Part shown: positions 11,493-22,231 of the stretch, one piece after another
Numbering within the stretch: the stretch's first letter is position 1
Layout: each line of letters opens with the position of its first letter
NCBI GenBank assembly: GCA_020747015.1
Contig: JAGTJM010000002.1
Span: 186,001-250,000 of the forward strand
DNA length: 64,000 nucleotides
Reading direction: 5' to 3'
Source of the DNA: Pyrenochaeta sp. MPI-SDFR-AT-0127
Lineage: Eukaryota; Ascomycota; Dothideomycetes; Pleosporales; Cucurbitariaceae
Position numbers and translations under genes: made by a program
The notes under the pieces: generated by a model
What the model saw: only the letters and a program-made list of their open reading frames with translations
Told to the model about the DNA's origin: nothing
The model's database searches: none

Positions 11493-14322
11493 ATGTCCCA
11501 CGGCGGCCCTGGACATCTCCAGGAGCCGTCTGCGCCATTCCGCTTTTCGCCTTTGATGGGCTCGCTCTCTAATGCGCTTCCAGCATCATCTCTCCAGGAT
11601 TACGGAGCCAGATTGCCCACCATTCAGCCTGCGTCGCCGGACAAAGGCGCGCCCTCGCACCCTCCAACCGCCTCGCGCCCAGTCTTCTTTCCGCTGCCCA
11701 AGGGACACCCACATGCGATTGCGATTGCCAGCTCGGGCTCCTCGACCACCGACTCGCTATCCGAGCTGACCTCGTCGTCGTCGCGGGACTCGCTCCCTGC
11801 TTCCCGCGCCCAGGGCGGTGATACCACGCCTCAGAAGCCCGCGCGGAACAACAGGCGCAGCAAGCCCACCAAGGCGAATGCCAAATGGCATAGAGGCGGC
11901 TCTTCAGATGACACAGGCTCGGACCGCAAGCCGCCTACATCTCAGCCGTCCAAGCCCGCTCCCGGCGCCGCACTGTCGCCCCAGCCTGCGCTCAAGCAGC
12001 GCCAGCAATCCAGTATCGCTTCCAACAGCTCACCCGCGAGTCAGGCCCGATTCATGGCAACAACCTTTGGTGCTCCTTCGGGTGATTCGCGACGAGGAGT
12101 AGTGTCTCCTCGGCCAAAAGGTCGCGGTATGCAGATGCTGTCTACACGTTGCCGCTCGCGTCAAGTCTAACCGAGTCTCTGTAGAAGCCAAGAACACCTT
12201 TTGCCGCAATGTCACCATATACGGGCACTGTCGTTACGAGAACAGTAAGTGCTGGCCGCCGAGCCTGCTCAACGCTGTGGTGACCAAGTCTAGCCTGCCC
12301 ATATATCCACGATCAGTCCAAGTTGCACCAGAATGAAAACGCCAAAAAGAGGTTCAATGTCGACTCTCCCTCCTTCACACCACTCCAGGCCAGCACCAAT
12401 GGATCAGTGACCCCCTCGTCTCGCGGCGCGGCCATCTCACCAAAGGCTGCAAATGCCGCCGTTTTCACTCCCAAGTCACAACGCTCCAGTGAGTTTCGAG
12501 TGCCTGTTGTTCACACTTCCCAGTTGCATGCTGATTTCCTCAGCCGTCAGCACCCCGCAGTTGCACAACAAGGAGCCTGCCATCGATTGGCATGCACAAG
12601 ACTTTCAAGAATTTGTTCCGCAGACATTTGAAAGTCAGATGGTGCGTGCACACATTTCTTTACAGCCTACTGACTCTTGCACTCCTAACTCTATTTTCCT
12701 CTCTGTGCCCCCACCATCATTACCCATCCTCATTCTGTACACTGCGACTCACAGAGTGAATATAGGTCGATCCCAGTGGTCCTCTTGGCTACGACCCATT
12801 CAATACGTCTACCAATATTTCTACAATCACTGGCGCAAGCCACCAAGCCGCTCAGATAAATCCCTACAGTCAGGAAGCTTCAGCAACTTACTACCAAAAC
12901 AACGCCTTTCAAACAACTCCAGCATACCATTTGTATTGGCCTGTGGGTCCTCAGCCAACCGGTCTGCTCGCTTATCAACGCACTGCACATGACTTCTTCA
13001 TTCCAGACGCAATCAGGGAGGATTTGCAAAAGAGGGCAGAAATCGCGCGCCAGACCCTTCCTAATACCTCCTTACCGGCCATTGAGCAGTTTCATTCTTT
13101 GTTCTGCCTGGACACCTCACCACAAAAGAATACCGCACCTTTCGGCTATGCTAGCTGGATATACAAAGCCATCTCTAACAAGGATGGCAAGACGTATGCG
13201 TTGCGCCGCTTAGAGAATTTCCGGCTGACAAGTGAGACTGCTATCCGCTCCGCTCAGCCTTGGAAGCGCATCTTGAATGGGAGCGTTGTTACAATCCACG
13301 AGGCATTTACTACGCGAGCATTCGGCGACAGCTCTCTCATCTTGGTTACGGACTACTATCCAAACTCAAAGTCACTCGCTGATGAGCATTTTAAGCCAAT
13401 GCAGCGCTTTCATGGAAGACAATCCACCTCGTCTCACGTACCTGAACAAGTTCTATGGGGGTACATTGTTCAGGTTGCGTCTGCACTAAAGACGATTCAC
13501 GGGTCTGGCCTAGCCGCGAGGTTGATCACCCCTTCTAAAATACTTCTGACGTCCAAGAACCGGATACGCTTGAACGCCTGCAGTATTATGGACATCGTTC
13601 AATTCGATAACGCAAGGCCTGTGGCAGAGCTTCAAGCAGACGATTTTGTTCAATTGGGCCGTCTGATACTTTGTATCGCTAATAATAACCCAACAGCTCA
13701 CTTGCAGATGCAGAAGTCCATGGATTATGTTACTAGGAGTTACACAGCCCGTCTCAAAGAATGTATGCAATGGCTGCTAAGCCCACAGGCCCTGCCTGGA
13801 ACACCATCGTCGCCTACTACATCTAGCGCAATGCAGAAAGATATAGATACTTTCCTGGGTGGCATTGCAGACCAGTTTGCCTCCGTTTTTGACAGCGAGC
13901 TTCATGCGCAAGACACCCTCACCAACACCCTGGGGCGTGAGTTGGAATCTTCGAGGATTGTTCGTCTTCTTGTCAAGCTCAATATGATCAACGAGCGCCC
14001 GGAACTGGATGCATCGCAGAACATACCTGGAAGTAACACCACAAACCCATCATCTGTATGGGCAGAGACTGGAGAGCGCTACTACCTCAAACTCTTCCGA
14101 GACTACGTCTTTCACCAAGTAGACGCTAACGGGCATCCTGTCACTGATCTGGCGCACGTTCTTGATTGTCTTAATAAGCTCGATGCTGGTACAGATGAGA
14201 AGATTGCCCTCATCAGTAGAGATGAACAGAACGTGTTGATAGTTAGCTATCGTGAGATCAAGCGAGCATTGGAATCGTCGTTTCAGGACTTGCTTAGAGC
14301 GGCACGCGCTTCGGGGAAATAG
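11493..14322 (+). CDS. PAN3: PAN3, regulatory subunit of the PAN2-PAN3 poly(A) nuclease
   Basis: PAN3 recruits the PAN2 deadenylase to poly(A) mRNA. Five exons join in phase: to 12126, 12185-12244, 12294-12488, 12544-12641 and 12766-14322. The CCCH zinc finger is rebuilt across two introns (C-x8-C-x5-C-x3-H; CRNVTIYGHC then CPYIH). A PAM2-like poly(A)-binding-protein motif follows (DFQEFVP in exon 4). The last exon encodes the pseudokinase domain (YASWIYKAISNKDGKTYALRR, VTDYYPNSKSL), the coiled coil and the C-terminal knob (RYYLKLFRDYVFHQVDANG, IVSYREIKRALE). The start is uncertain. The ATG at 12054 (MATTFGAPSGDSRRG) gives 660 aa, the usual length; the in-frame ATG at 11493 adds 187 S/P-rich residues and gives 847 aa. 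I report the longer span because that frame is fully open. Confidence 0.93.
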
Positions 14323-15019
14323 GATTCTTCTGACTCCAGTCCGTTCGGCTAGCATCATGGACAAGTTCATGGAGGGTATCGGGGATCATCTCGAAACGGA
14401 CATCAGCAAAGAGGCTCTCACAGAGGCCATGGACATGGCCATCACAGGAGAGCCCAGAGAAGACATCGTAAATCACACGAGCAGTATAGAGACCCTGTTA
14501 GGGGGGGATGGAAGGCGCCACGAGCCTCACAGACTTTATGACTAGATATGGTAAGAAGGGCAAACCATGGAAGGAGGCCACGTATTCTGATAATTGGAGT
14601 CGACGCAACAGTTGCTTACTTTGTTTGAAAACGAACTTGAGCTTGAGCAAGAATCGCAAAGGGAGAGCAAAGACAGAGAGGAGACGTACACATTTATATC
14701 GCAATGAAACAACGCTTTATTGTTCAATTACTGCTTCTGGCATGCTTCAAGACCAACCTCACTCGAAAGTCTGGAGGTCATGTCAGTATATTCTCCCACG
14801 CACATGATACACTGCACGTGTAATCTACTTGATGTGGTAGTTTCGACTGAAGCGTTCCCAAGGCGAAAACATTATATCATTGTCTCATCTATTTCAAATA
14901 TACATCATGCACAACATCCAGCCTATCCACGCTATGATTCAACATTTCGAAGCAAAGCCGCTTTTTCCACGCTACCTGATTTAGAATAACGCCACCAAAT
15001 GCTCTTGATTCCCTGCCGC
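14323..15019. other. Intergenic between convergent genes
   Basis: About 700 bp between the 3' ends of PAN3 (plus) and the UBX gene (minus). A 62-codon frame starting at 14356 (MDKFMEGIGDHLETD) looks mildly coding but ends at 14543 after a G7 run, with no partner exon in phase. I do not call it. Otherwise only 3' untranslated sequence is expected. Confidence 0.45.
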
Positions 15020-16576
15020 TCACTCATCATCCTCTTCCTCATCATCGTCTGCGATATCAGTGCGCTCAACGATGAGATTCCCACTCCGGCCAATACGCTG
15101 TTTAATCGTGCCGCCGGCCTTGAGGTCGAAGACCTCGCGCGGGATGGGCGAGACGAGTTGGAATTTGTACTCGTGCTCGAATCCGAGGGGTTCTTCGACC
15201 TTCTCCGCAGACTCGTCTGCGTGCAGAATGTCGTAGCATTCCACAAAAGCGTATAGCTCCTCAATGTGCGCGTCAGCGGCGAACTTGCGGATAACACGCT
15301 CGGCATTCGGCATGCGCAGACTTATGCGGACGATGTCCTTTTCGTCGGCGCTGGGCTCAGATGGTATCGAGGAAGCGCGCCATTTCCGCCACTGGGCTAG
15401 GTCCTGTGCGTATCTCTCAATAGCTTGTTCGCGTTCGAGTGCTTCTTTTTCTTCTCGAGCTTTGAGCTCAGCCTCCTCTTTCTTTTTCCGTGCACGCTCG
15501 CGGTCTGTGGCGAGAGAGCGCTCGTATGCGCTATCTTGCTGCTGTCTTATACTCCGTGAAGTTTGTTGTTCTGCGCGCTGGTTGCGGACTCGATCCAATG
15601 CCGCACTATGTTGTTGCATCGCCGTTCTCAGCTTTGATATGTATTGTTGAGGAGGTGTGGGGCCGGCGATCCGCGTAGCGATGCCCATAGCGGTGGAGGA
15701 GACTTGTGGAGTATGTACGATGAGGCCGGTAAAGGGGAATTTCGTGCAGCTCAACGCCGAGGAAACTTGGTATGCTTCTGAATCTTGAACGTTGCCGGCC
15801 CAGAGAATTATGTTGTTGGAAGGATTGCGTACGAACTCGACGACTTCAGGAGAGAGTAAGGTGTCTCTTATAAAGGAGGTGGTTTCGTCATGCTCAGGAC
15901 TTATCAAGACCACGAGCAAGAACTGGAGATTCTTCTTTGCCAAATCAAACGCTTGGGCATACCCGCTCTCAAAGAAAGGTAAGCCCTGACCCTGACTCCC
16001 GTACTCCTCCTCAAATTCACGTATGAACCTCGCTGCTGTGTCCCGCGGGTTCAACGGCCGTCGTCCACTGGCCGATCTTGTCGATGTAGGTGTATTGATA
16101 TTGCTCGCCGTTACACGACCCCACGCCCGAGGTAGAAATGGGAATAGCCACCCCATGAATCTGAACCATTTTCCCACCAAAGAGTATACGAGAGACAAAG
16201 GCGCGAACAGTACAGCAAGTACCAGCGGAACCTGTGTGCTGACCTGGCTCTCCGGCTGCGGAACCACCCTCGGCGCGGGTTCTATCCGAATTCTTCTCGT
16301 ACTACTTGTTGAGGATCGTGGAGATGTGAAGCCATTCAGCAGCGTCTCCTGCCTGCGAATGTCTTGTGGTGCGGATTCCGCAGCCGCAGCCGCGACGGGG
16401 TCTTCGGTCGGTTCGCCATCGAAGAAGCGCGTTATTGCTATTTGCGCATTCCATTGGCATCTTTGCAGGAGGGGAATCGCTTTGTCGACTTCTTGGTCGG
16501 TAACGGCTGTGAATGTTTGAAGGGCGAGCTGCTGGTCTTCGGTGAGCGCGGCTATGTCTACGCCGGCGTCCGCCAT
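15020..16576 (-). CDS. UBX-domain protein of the FAF2/UBXD8 (Ubx2) type
   Basis: A single-exon frame of 518 residues. Domain order matches FAF2. An N-terminal UBA-like segment (about 8-50; AVTDQEVDKAIPLLQRC) binds ubiquitin. A hydrophobic hairpin at about 115-148 (PLVLAVLFAPLSLVYSLVGK) inserts into the ER or lipid-droplet membrane. A UAS thioredoxin-like domain covers about 185-320 (FLLVVLISPEHDETTSFIRD). A charged coiled coil lies at about 325-405, and a C-terminal UBX domain at about 410-505 (DIVRISLRMPNAERVIRKF) docks Cdc48/p97. The family recruits Cdc48 in ER-associated degradation. The last residues are an acidic tail (DDDEEEDDE). The ATG at 16576 is the first in frame and leaves the UBA complete. 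Confidence 0.9.
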   Translation of the reverse strand: MADAGVDIAALTEDQQLALQTFTAVTDQEVDKAIPLLQRCQWNAQIAITRFFDGEPTEDPVAAAAAESAPQDIRRQETLLNGFTSPRSSTSSTRRIRIEPAPRVVPQPESQVSTQVPLVLAVLFAPLSLVYSLVGKWFRFMGWLFPFLPRAWGRVTASNINTPTSTRSASGRRPLNPRDTAARFIREFEEEYGSQGQGLPFFESGYAQAFDLAKKNLQFLLVVLISPEHDETTSFIRDTLLSPEVVEFVRNPSNNIILWAGNVQDSEAYQVSSALSCTKFPFTGLIVHTPQVSSTAMGIATRIAGPTPPQQYISKLRTAMQQHSAALDRVRNQRAEQQTSRSIRQQQDSAYERSLATDRERARKKKEEAELKAREEKEALEREQAIERYAQDLAQWRKWRASSIPSEPSADEKDIVRISLRMPNAERVIRKFAADAHIEELYAFVECYDILHADESAEKVEEPLGFEHEYKFQLVSPIPREVFDLKAGGTIKQRIGRSGNLIVERTDIADDDEEEDDE

Positions 16577-17366
16577 TTTGCCAAATTCTGTTGGGTTTCA
16601 AGCTTGGGATTCAGTCAGTTGTGCTTGAATATCACAGTGAAGAGCTCGGAAAGGACAGTGGGTGACAGTGGGCGGAAGGTGCTGTATAAAGTTGTGGGTT
16701 GCCTGGCCTCAACGGCGATGATGTACATTGGGTGGTCGAAGCTCACCATGGTTCGGCAATGTAAGGCTAATTCTCGGCCTCGCCACACGACGCCATCATG
16801 CTTTGGAAGGTTCACCCTCGGGCATGGAGACATTGACTTTTCCCCATTTCAAAGGCTTGCAAGAAGTTTAGGATGGCATCTTGATACTGCACAAACGATA
16901 GGCTTGGAATTCATTAAGGCAAATGTTATCCACTACGTGCTTTCATGTCTGGAGTCATCGCAGTCAGGGTCCGTGGTCAATCCAGGACCAAACATGAACG
17001 AGTAGCAATGCCAGTACGTGCAGATTATCTCTATTGAACATGGAATGGGCAGAAGTTGAACATGGATATATGTTTCGATTATTGACATTGCATGAAATTG
17101 GTCAAGCCCTCTGATCTGTACTGTTAATGGATTATAGGCTCATCATGAATTAGCTGTGGACACGGGAGGTAAAATCTTTGCAAAGTAGAGCTTCACTTGC
17201 AGTACATCACACCCTCGCGCTCTCCATGGGGACCAGGGAGTTGACTGAATTATTATCATTGCCAGTTATCTATGGTTGCGTTTTACTATCACAGCAAAGT
17301 CGTCCTCCATATACATAGCTCTGTGGAACCACGTCAAACTCTTTGTCATTGCCGACCTGAATCCAA
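16577..17366. other. Intergenic, UBX gene promoter
   Basis: 790 bp upstream of the UBX gene and downstream of the lectin-like gene. Open frames overlapping the UBX 5' end on the opposite strand are shadows. Nothing further was seen. Confidence 0.5.
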
Positions 17367-17885
17367 CTACTGGCTGAGCTTTGTGAAACGAGTCTCGTCC
17401 CAATCCTTGCCTGTGGTTCCTGGGACATCCTTGAACGCCGCATATTGAACGTGTTCGAGTGCGTCGTCTGAGTTGAAGAAGATGCGGGGATAACCCTTTG
17501 AGTCCACCGCAGAGCAAAGCATGGACTCTGGGTCAATATCGAAGTCTTTCTTGTTCAGGTCTTGGGTCTTATCCTCCCATGGACCGGGTGCACCGTCTTT
17601 CTTCGCGCCCTTGAGGCAGACTTCTCTCAAAAGGTGCTTCTTCTTGCCGGCTGCAGGCTTGCCAATGTAGTAAACGTGGATTTCGTCGTTGCCCTCGAGG
17701 TAGACGGCAGTGATGGCGCCGCCGCTAGACAAGTCGGTCTTGCCTCCAATGTCGATCTGATATCCTACTGGATCTCGAGAGGTTTCTGCGACCTTCCAGT
17801 AATCGATGTGAGCTGTGTCATTCCTGTTGAAGAACAGGTACATCCAGTTGCCAGCGCGCACGGAAGCTGATTCGGTGCCGACCAT
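17367..17885 (-). CDS. Small lectin-like protein (fungal fucose-lectin-like repeats)
   Basis: A single-exon frame of 172 residues with no signal peptide. The sequence has repeated short beta-strand blocks ending in aromatic residues (WMYLFFNRNDTAHIDYWKV, AITAVYLEGNDEIHVYYIG, YPRIFFNSDDALEHVQYAAF). This spacing is like blades of the fungal fucose-specific lectin propeller. One block has the pattern R-E followed by W (LLREVCLKG..GPWEDKT), which in that family contacts fucose. At 172 aa it would make about half a six-bladed propeller, so it may act as a dimer or be a shortened homologue. The family call is a resemblance seen by eye. It could also be another beta-propeller fragment. Confidence 0.6.
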   Translation of the reverse strand: MVGTESASVRAGNWMYLFFNRNDTAHIDYWKVAETSRDPVGYQIDIGGKTDLSSGGAITAVYLEGNDEIHVYYIGKPAAGKKKHLLREVCLKGAKKDGAPGPWEDKTQDLNKKDFDIDPESMLCSAVDSKGYPRIFFNSDDALEHVQYAAFKDVPGTTGKDWDETRFTKLSQ

Positions 17886-20354
17886 GATTGCAGATTTCTA
17901 CCGGGCTTGTCAATGAACGGAGGTTGATCAGAAAGTAAGTGGCTCCCTACTCTAACTTGCTAAGTATTGTTTGTTTGCGTTGTTTATTCGCTTGTGTGTG
18001 ATGATGATCCTGATGTTCAGAGTGAAGTATAGTTTGAGGGCAAGGAAAAGGGCTGAATTTATACCTTTTCATCAGGACAAGACCTGCGTGGCACAACATG
18101 AGCTGATAACTAAGACTGAGCGAGAGTGTCTGGCTACACGCCTCCCTGCAGATGTAAGGCGTTCGAGAACGCTGGAGAGCCCAGGTCGATGTGTGTTTAG
18201 CTAGCCATGGCTCTATAGCTGCAGGCTTCGAGTGGAGATTTCAGCCTGCCACAGCATGAGCATGAGTGAAGTGCTAATCGCTGCTGAGATGGTGGATGCA
18301 GCTGGCTGCATTTCTCGTGCCATTAAGTGCATCCGTTCCAATTTGATGTTTTTGAGCATAGTCAAAGCGTGGTAGACTGCCAGTGATCGTCATTGCAGGG
18401 CTCGGTCGAGATCAGGATTATCTAATAGTCTTGCTCTCTGATTCATTTCCACCTCGTTCATAACTTCTGACACTCTTAGGATATCATGTACATTGATGCT
18501 GAACAAAAACGTGCAGTCGAGTGGCCAATTGGACTTGCCGCAAATCTTAGAAACTTTAACCGTATTCGCTACGACTTGTACATCTGGTATCCACCATCTA
18601 GACCTGTATGTCACGCTAAGGCCGGTCCAGCAGCAGCTAGCCACTTCTCTATGAGTTCCACAGCTAGTCAACAATACCACTCAGCTAGCCACTCGAACGA
18701 TCGTTCCTATGATCCAACATAGAGGGGTCCAAGGTTCCTTGGGTGATACGCAAATGGATCCTGGCAAACTCAATTGACAGAGTCAATGGCCTAATTTGCC
18801 AGGCGTACAGTGTGTCGCAGCAATGCTCCTCTCTCAACATGCTGGAGTTGTACTCTAGCCAATTTTCTTCCAAACACTTGGCGTGCTTCCGTTGTAGGCG
18901 ACTCAAGAGGGCCATATTTATTGAGGTGTCACCTACGGAATTTCCGAGCAGTTTGGTGATGAGGCGGCGCCTGCACAGCTTCAGTCAATTGTGCCGTCGT
19001 GTCCCCTGCTTCAGCTGCACGCTAAGACCTGGCCCGTCCCGACCTGACCAACGCTCGCTTCCCTTTTCGGCCATGAACTATCCCAGATCAGGTTCCAAGC
19101 TCCCCAATGAGTCGGAGCAACGCCCGTGAGTCGGCAGGGGCTTCGAAACTGCGCAACCTCTCGTTCATAGCGCCGACAATGTCAAGCGGGGGACCAGACC
19201 TGATGACCTTCCACCACCAGCCTTGGTTTCGGCGGGGCTGATTGCCCGTGTGATATTCGGCTAATGTGACAGAACGTACCTAGGATTGCTATATGCAGAC
19301 GCGTGTCATTGTGACATGAATCTTCTGCTTTGGACGCGTAAGAGGAGGATGTTCTGGGTCCTCGCTAAACATGTGGCTCAATTGAAAAGAACAATCGTGG
19401 CATGGTTGCGTATGTTGCGGTGTGCGCTAAACCAAGTGATAGTTTGCGCCCAGGTAGATTAGGACAGATGAAGACGACTTCAGGGTACTCACCAAGACAA
19501 TGCGATGCGATTCGGTGCCGATGAAGATGCCTGTGTGGCTTCTACCTCAATTTTATCCACAAGGGCGGGTCTGGCCTTTGAAACTCATGCCGCGATGGTA
19601 TAGCTAGCAACGCACCAGTCTTTCACTTAGACAGTAGTTTATAGGCAATTGTCGACCGAAGTTTCTGATACGTTGATTCGAGAGTGAAACAAGATGCTCT
19701 GCACTTGTTGCGCATGCTAATTTAGCTGCAGAGCACCAGCTAGACAGAGAATATATGCTAGAAGGACAAGCTGAGCTTCTCTGCACTGCATGTATAGTAG
19801 ACTTAAGCCATCGCTTAGGCCCGAGAGCGGGTTGTGACATTTGGCAGAAGAGGCGGGCTCGCGTTTTCGACACAGAAAGGGAAAGATGGATGATATGGAA
19901 GCATAATAGACTTCGACAGACATGTACGAGCCAGTACGATAGAGCGGGAAGTACCGGCTCCAGGTCGATAACCACTCTTTAGCGGTTCAACAGGCAAAAC
20001 AGGAGGGACTAAGTTGCGCTGCTTCAACAAGAGTGTGTGCAACCATGTTGATATATGGTGCAAACGTATCATACGTTCGAGAAGTGCCGTTTATGTAAAA
20101 TCAGCCTCGTAAATTTGATGGGACTAATTGTGAGGCGGACAGCCGCAGAGAACGCAGGCCCGAATGGAAGAAAATGTACAGGTCTTCGCTAGTCTAGCCC
20201 CTCATTTACCCCACCTTGCTCGCTTCCGCCCCACACAACACTTTGTTAGCACCACCAAAAATGACTCACTCATAGTGGCCTTTCGTCTCTTCATGAATAC
20301 TGACTATATATTATAACCTAGTGGCGAAATTTCCATAATCAAGATTCAGATCGA
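17886..20354. other. Intergenic region without a supported gene
   Basis: 2.5 kb upstream of the lectin-like gene. It has short frames on both strands, none with motif, splice partner or codon signal. It is likely promoter DNA plus spacer before the tRNA-Thr gene. Confidence 0.5.
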
Positions 20355-20495
20355 GCCAGCTTGGCGCAGTGGTAACGTACGTTTTAACCACTCTGAACAT
20401 ACATTCTTGAAAACACTCCTAACGATATCTTCAGGCGTCGCACTTGTACACGTCTAGAAATGCGAAGATCGCTCGTTCGATTCGGGCAGTTGGCA
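20355..20495 (+). tRNA. tRNA-Thr (anticodon TGT) with two insertions: anticodon intron and D-arm intron-like insert
   Basis: The 141-bp locus starts GCCAGCTTGGCGCAGTGG and ends with the T arm GCTCG-TTCGATT-CGGGC and AGTTGGC-A. The acceptor stem has 7 of 7 pairs (one G-T). Removing 20377-20434 (58 nt) restores the D arm: GCGC, loop AGTGGTA, then ACGC. The anticodon stem TCGCA/TGCGA holds an 18-nt loop, that is 7 nt plus an 11-nt intron (CACGTCTAGAA) after A37. The loop reads C-T-TGT-A, so the anticodon is UGU (Thr). The mature tRNA is exactly 72 nt. The A box fits the consensus (TGGCGCAGTGG); the B-like box is CGTTCGATTCG. T5 lies 11 nt downstream. The 58-nt insert begins GTACGT, contains CTAAC and ends TTCAG, like a spliceosomal intron. 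Confidence 0.8.
20377..20434 (+). other. Spliceosomal-like 58-nt insert inside the tRNA-Thr D arm
   Basis: The insert falls between tRNA positions 23 and 24. It has a GTACGT donor, a CTAAC branch site at 20419-20423 and a TTCAG acceptor, with the branch about 11 nt from the AG. Length and signals match ordinary mRNA introns of this window. Its excision is predicted from the fold only. Confidence 0.6.
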
Positions 20496-20505
20496 AAGAC
20501 ACTTC

Positions 20506-20510
20506 TTTTT
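20506..20510 (+). terminator. Pol III terminator of tRNA-Thr
   Basis: T5 tract 11 nt after the tRNA-Thr discriminator base. It is consistent with Pol III transcription of the whole interrupted locus. Confidence 0.6.
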
Positions 20511-20968
20511 GCCCATTAATTGGGTTTACTTTTGTGTTAGCACTATACCTAGGACGCATGTAGTTTTATTTTATGCATATGTGCATTATACGAAGTTATC
20601 AATATTCCTAAAAGTCTACGTGATACGTGCATGACCATGGGTGGGTGGTAGGATATTGCAGTGGTTACGCAAGGGGAGATTGAAGCATATAATAGTCAAT
20701 ATACTTCGCAGACACTCGCAACGGAAGTCTTTGTTTATGCATTCACGTCTTCATTTTTGCTGCTTCAAAGCAAATGTGGCTGAGGGTATCTATATGATGG
20801 CTGTTGAGAGGCCAAGTCCCTGCTTTGCTCGACACCAAAACACCATGCAATGCTCTGGGTGGCCGCTAGCTGTAAGCTATTCGGTCTAATGTAAGCCGCC
20901 TTCTCCGCGACTCTTTCTCTCGTAGATTGTTGAAATACACGAGCATCAGCGCTCACACATTGCGGCGC
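20511..20968. other. Intergenic
   Basis: 460 bp between the tRNA-Thr gene and the 3' end of adenosine kinase. Nothing supported. Confidence 0.5.
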
Positions 20969-22231
20969 TTAGCTGGAAGTGTAAGTCTGCTTAGGTGAAG
21001 GATACGAAGGTCCCAACTCCTGGATGCTCAACTTCGCGAGCCACTGTCCCATGTCAATTGCCTTCTCGAGAGGTTTGCCCTGGACAATACCAGCGACAAA
21101 ACCTCCGGCAAAAGCATCACCAGCACCATTGGTGTCGTTGATCTGGTCATCTCCAATAGCATGCACTGGTACCTCCTTGACATTGACATCACCACCCTCC
21201 TTGGCAGTAACGGCAATCGTGGGGTCGGTGCCCTGTGTGAAAACAACGGTCCTTGGCTTCTTGGAGTTCTTCTTAGGTAACTTAGCGATCTCCTTCGCAA
21301 TTTCCGTTACATCCTTGGAATCAATGTTGTGCGACTCGGCGAATGCGGCAGCTTCAGTCTCGTTGCCAATCAAGATATCAACGTAGGGCAAGACCTCATC
21401 AAGAGGATCCTTGAAGAATTGCGAGATGAATGGGGCGGACAGGTTGAGGATGAAGGTCTACATGGTGTTAGTATAGGCTGACGACATCTAGTGCGAAGAA
21501 ATACCTTGTTCTTAGCAGCAGCCTCCTCAGCAAGCGCCTTGATGGCCGGTACGCAGACAGTCAAGTGGAAGCCACCGACGTAGTAGAACTGTGCGTTCTC
21601 GACCTGCTTCCAGATGCGCTCTTCCTTCAAGTGCTCAACCTTGTAGTTGTTGGCAGCGGCAAGATCGGTGCACAACGAGCGGTTGTGACCAGTAATGACG
21701 ACACCACAGCGACCAGTGGGGGTCTTCTCGTCGTAGAGATATTCGGTCTTAACTCCCGCATCGCTGGAAATCTTCTCAAGAGTCTCGCCGTACTGGTCCT
21801 TGCCAATGCAACCGATGTAGACGACGGACTTGGGGTCGAGGATGTACTATGTGGTAATACATAAGCTCGTGTTACCATCTCAGTCCTCGATGAACAGGAT
21901 AAAGCATCTAAAAGAAAGTCGTGACGTACCTGTGCGCCTCGTGCAGTATTTTGCGCAGCGCCACCAGCAATCAGGACTGCGTTGTAGTTCTGGATCAAGT
22001 CCTCATATAGTCCCATATGCTTCTCAGGATCGGCAAGAATCGCATCATTAGCCTTCAAGCCATACTTCTCCAGCAGTTTCTCGTCACTATACACCGTAAG
22101 CTTCCGTCCATTGCGGTATTGATGCAGAGCACGAGTGTTTGAACTGCAAAGTACAAGCAAGAAACTCACCCGACACCCTGGATGTCCAACAGAGGGTTCT
22201 CTAAGCACAGAAGTTCGTATTTACCAGCCAT
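20969..22231 (-). CDS. Adenosine kinase (PfkB/ribokinase family)
   Basis: Phosphorylates adenosine to AMP with ATP. It recycles adenosine and supports the methyl cycle. Four exons (22231-22170, 22086-21930, 21846-21505, 21457-20969) join in phase to 349 residues, the normal size. The N-terminus (MAGKYELLCLENPLLDIQGV) carries the substrate-binding aspartate. The glycine-rich GGAAQNTARGAQ motif lies near residue 65. PfkB signature 2 with the catalytic base is DTNGAGDAFAGGF near residue 300; the ATP-site aspartate-asparagine segment IGNETEAAAF is in exon 4. Introns have GTGAGT..TATAG, GTACGT..ACATAG and GTATTT..CTAAC..GTAG signals. The gene is divergent from the HET gene with a 674-bp gap. Confidence 0.95.

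Noticed and set aside
14356..14545. 62-codon frame just after PAN3 (MDKFMEGIGDHLETD)
   Set aside because: It ends after a G7 run and the downstream frame that looks coding cannot be joined in phase through the nearby GTAAGA..GGAG gap. No motif.
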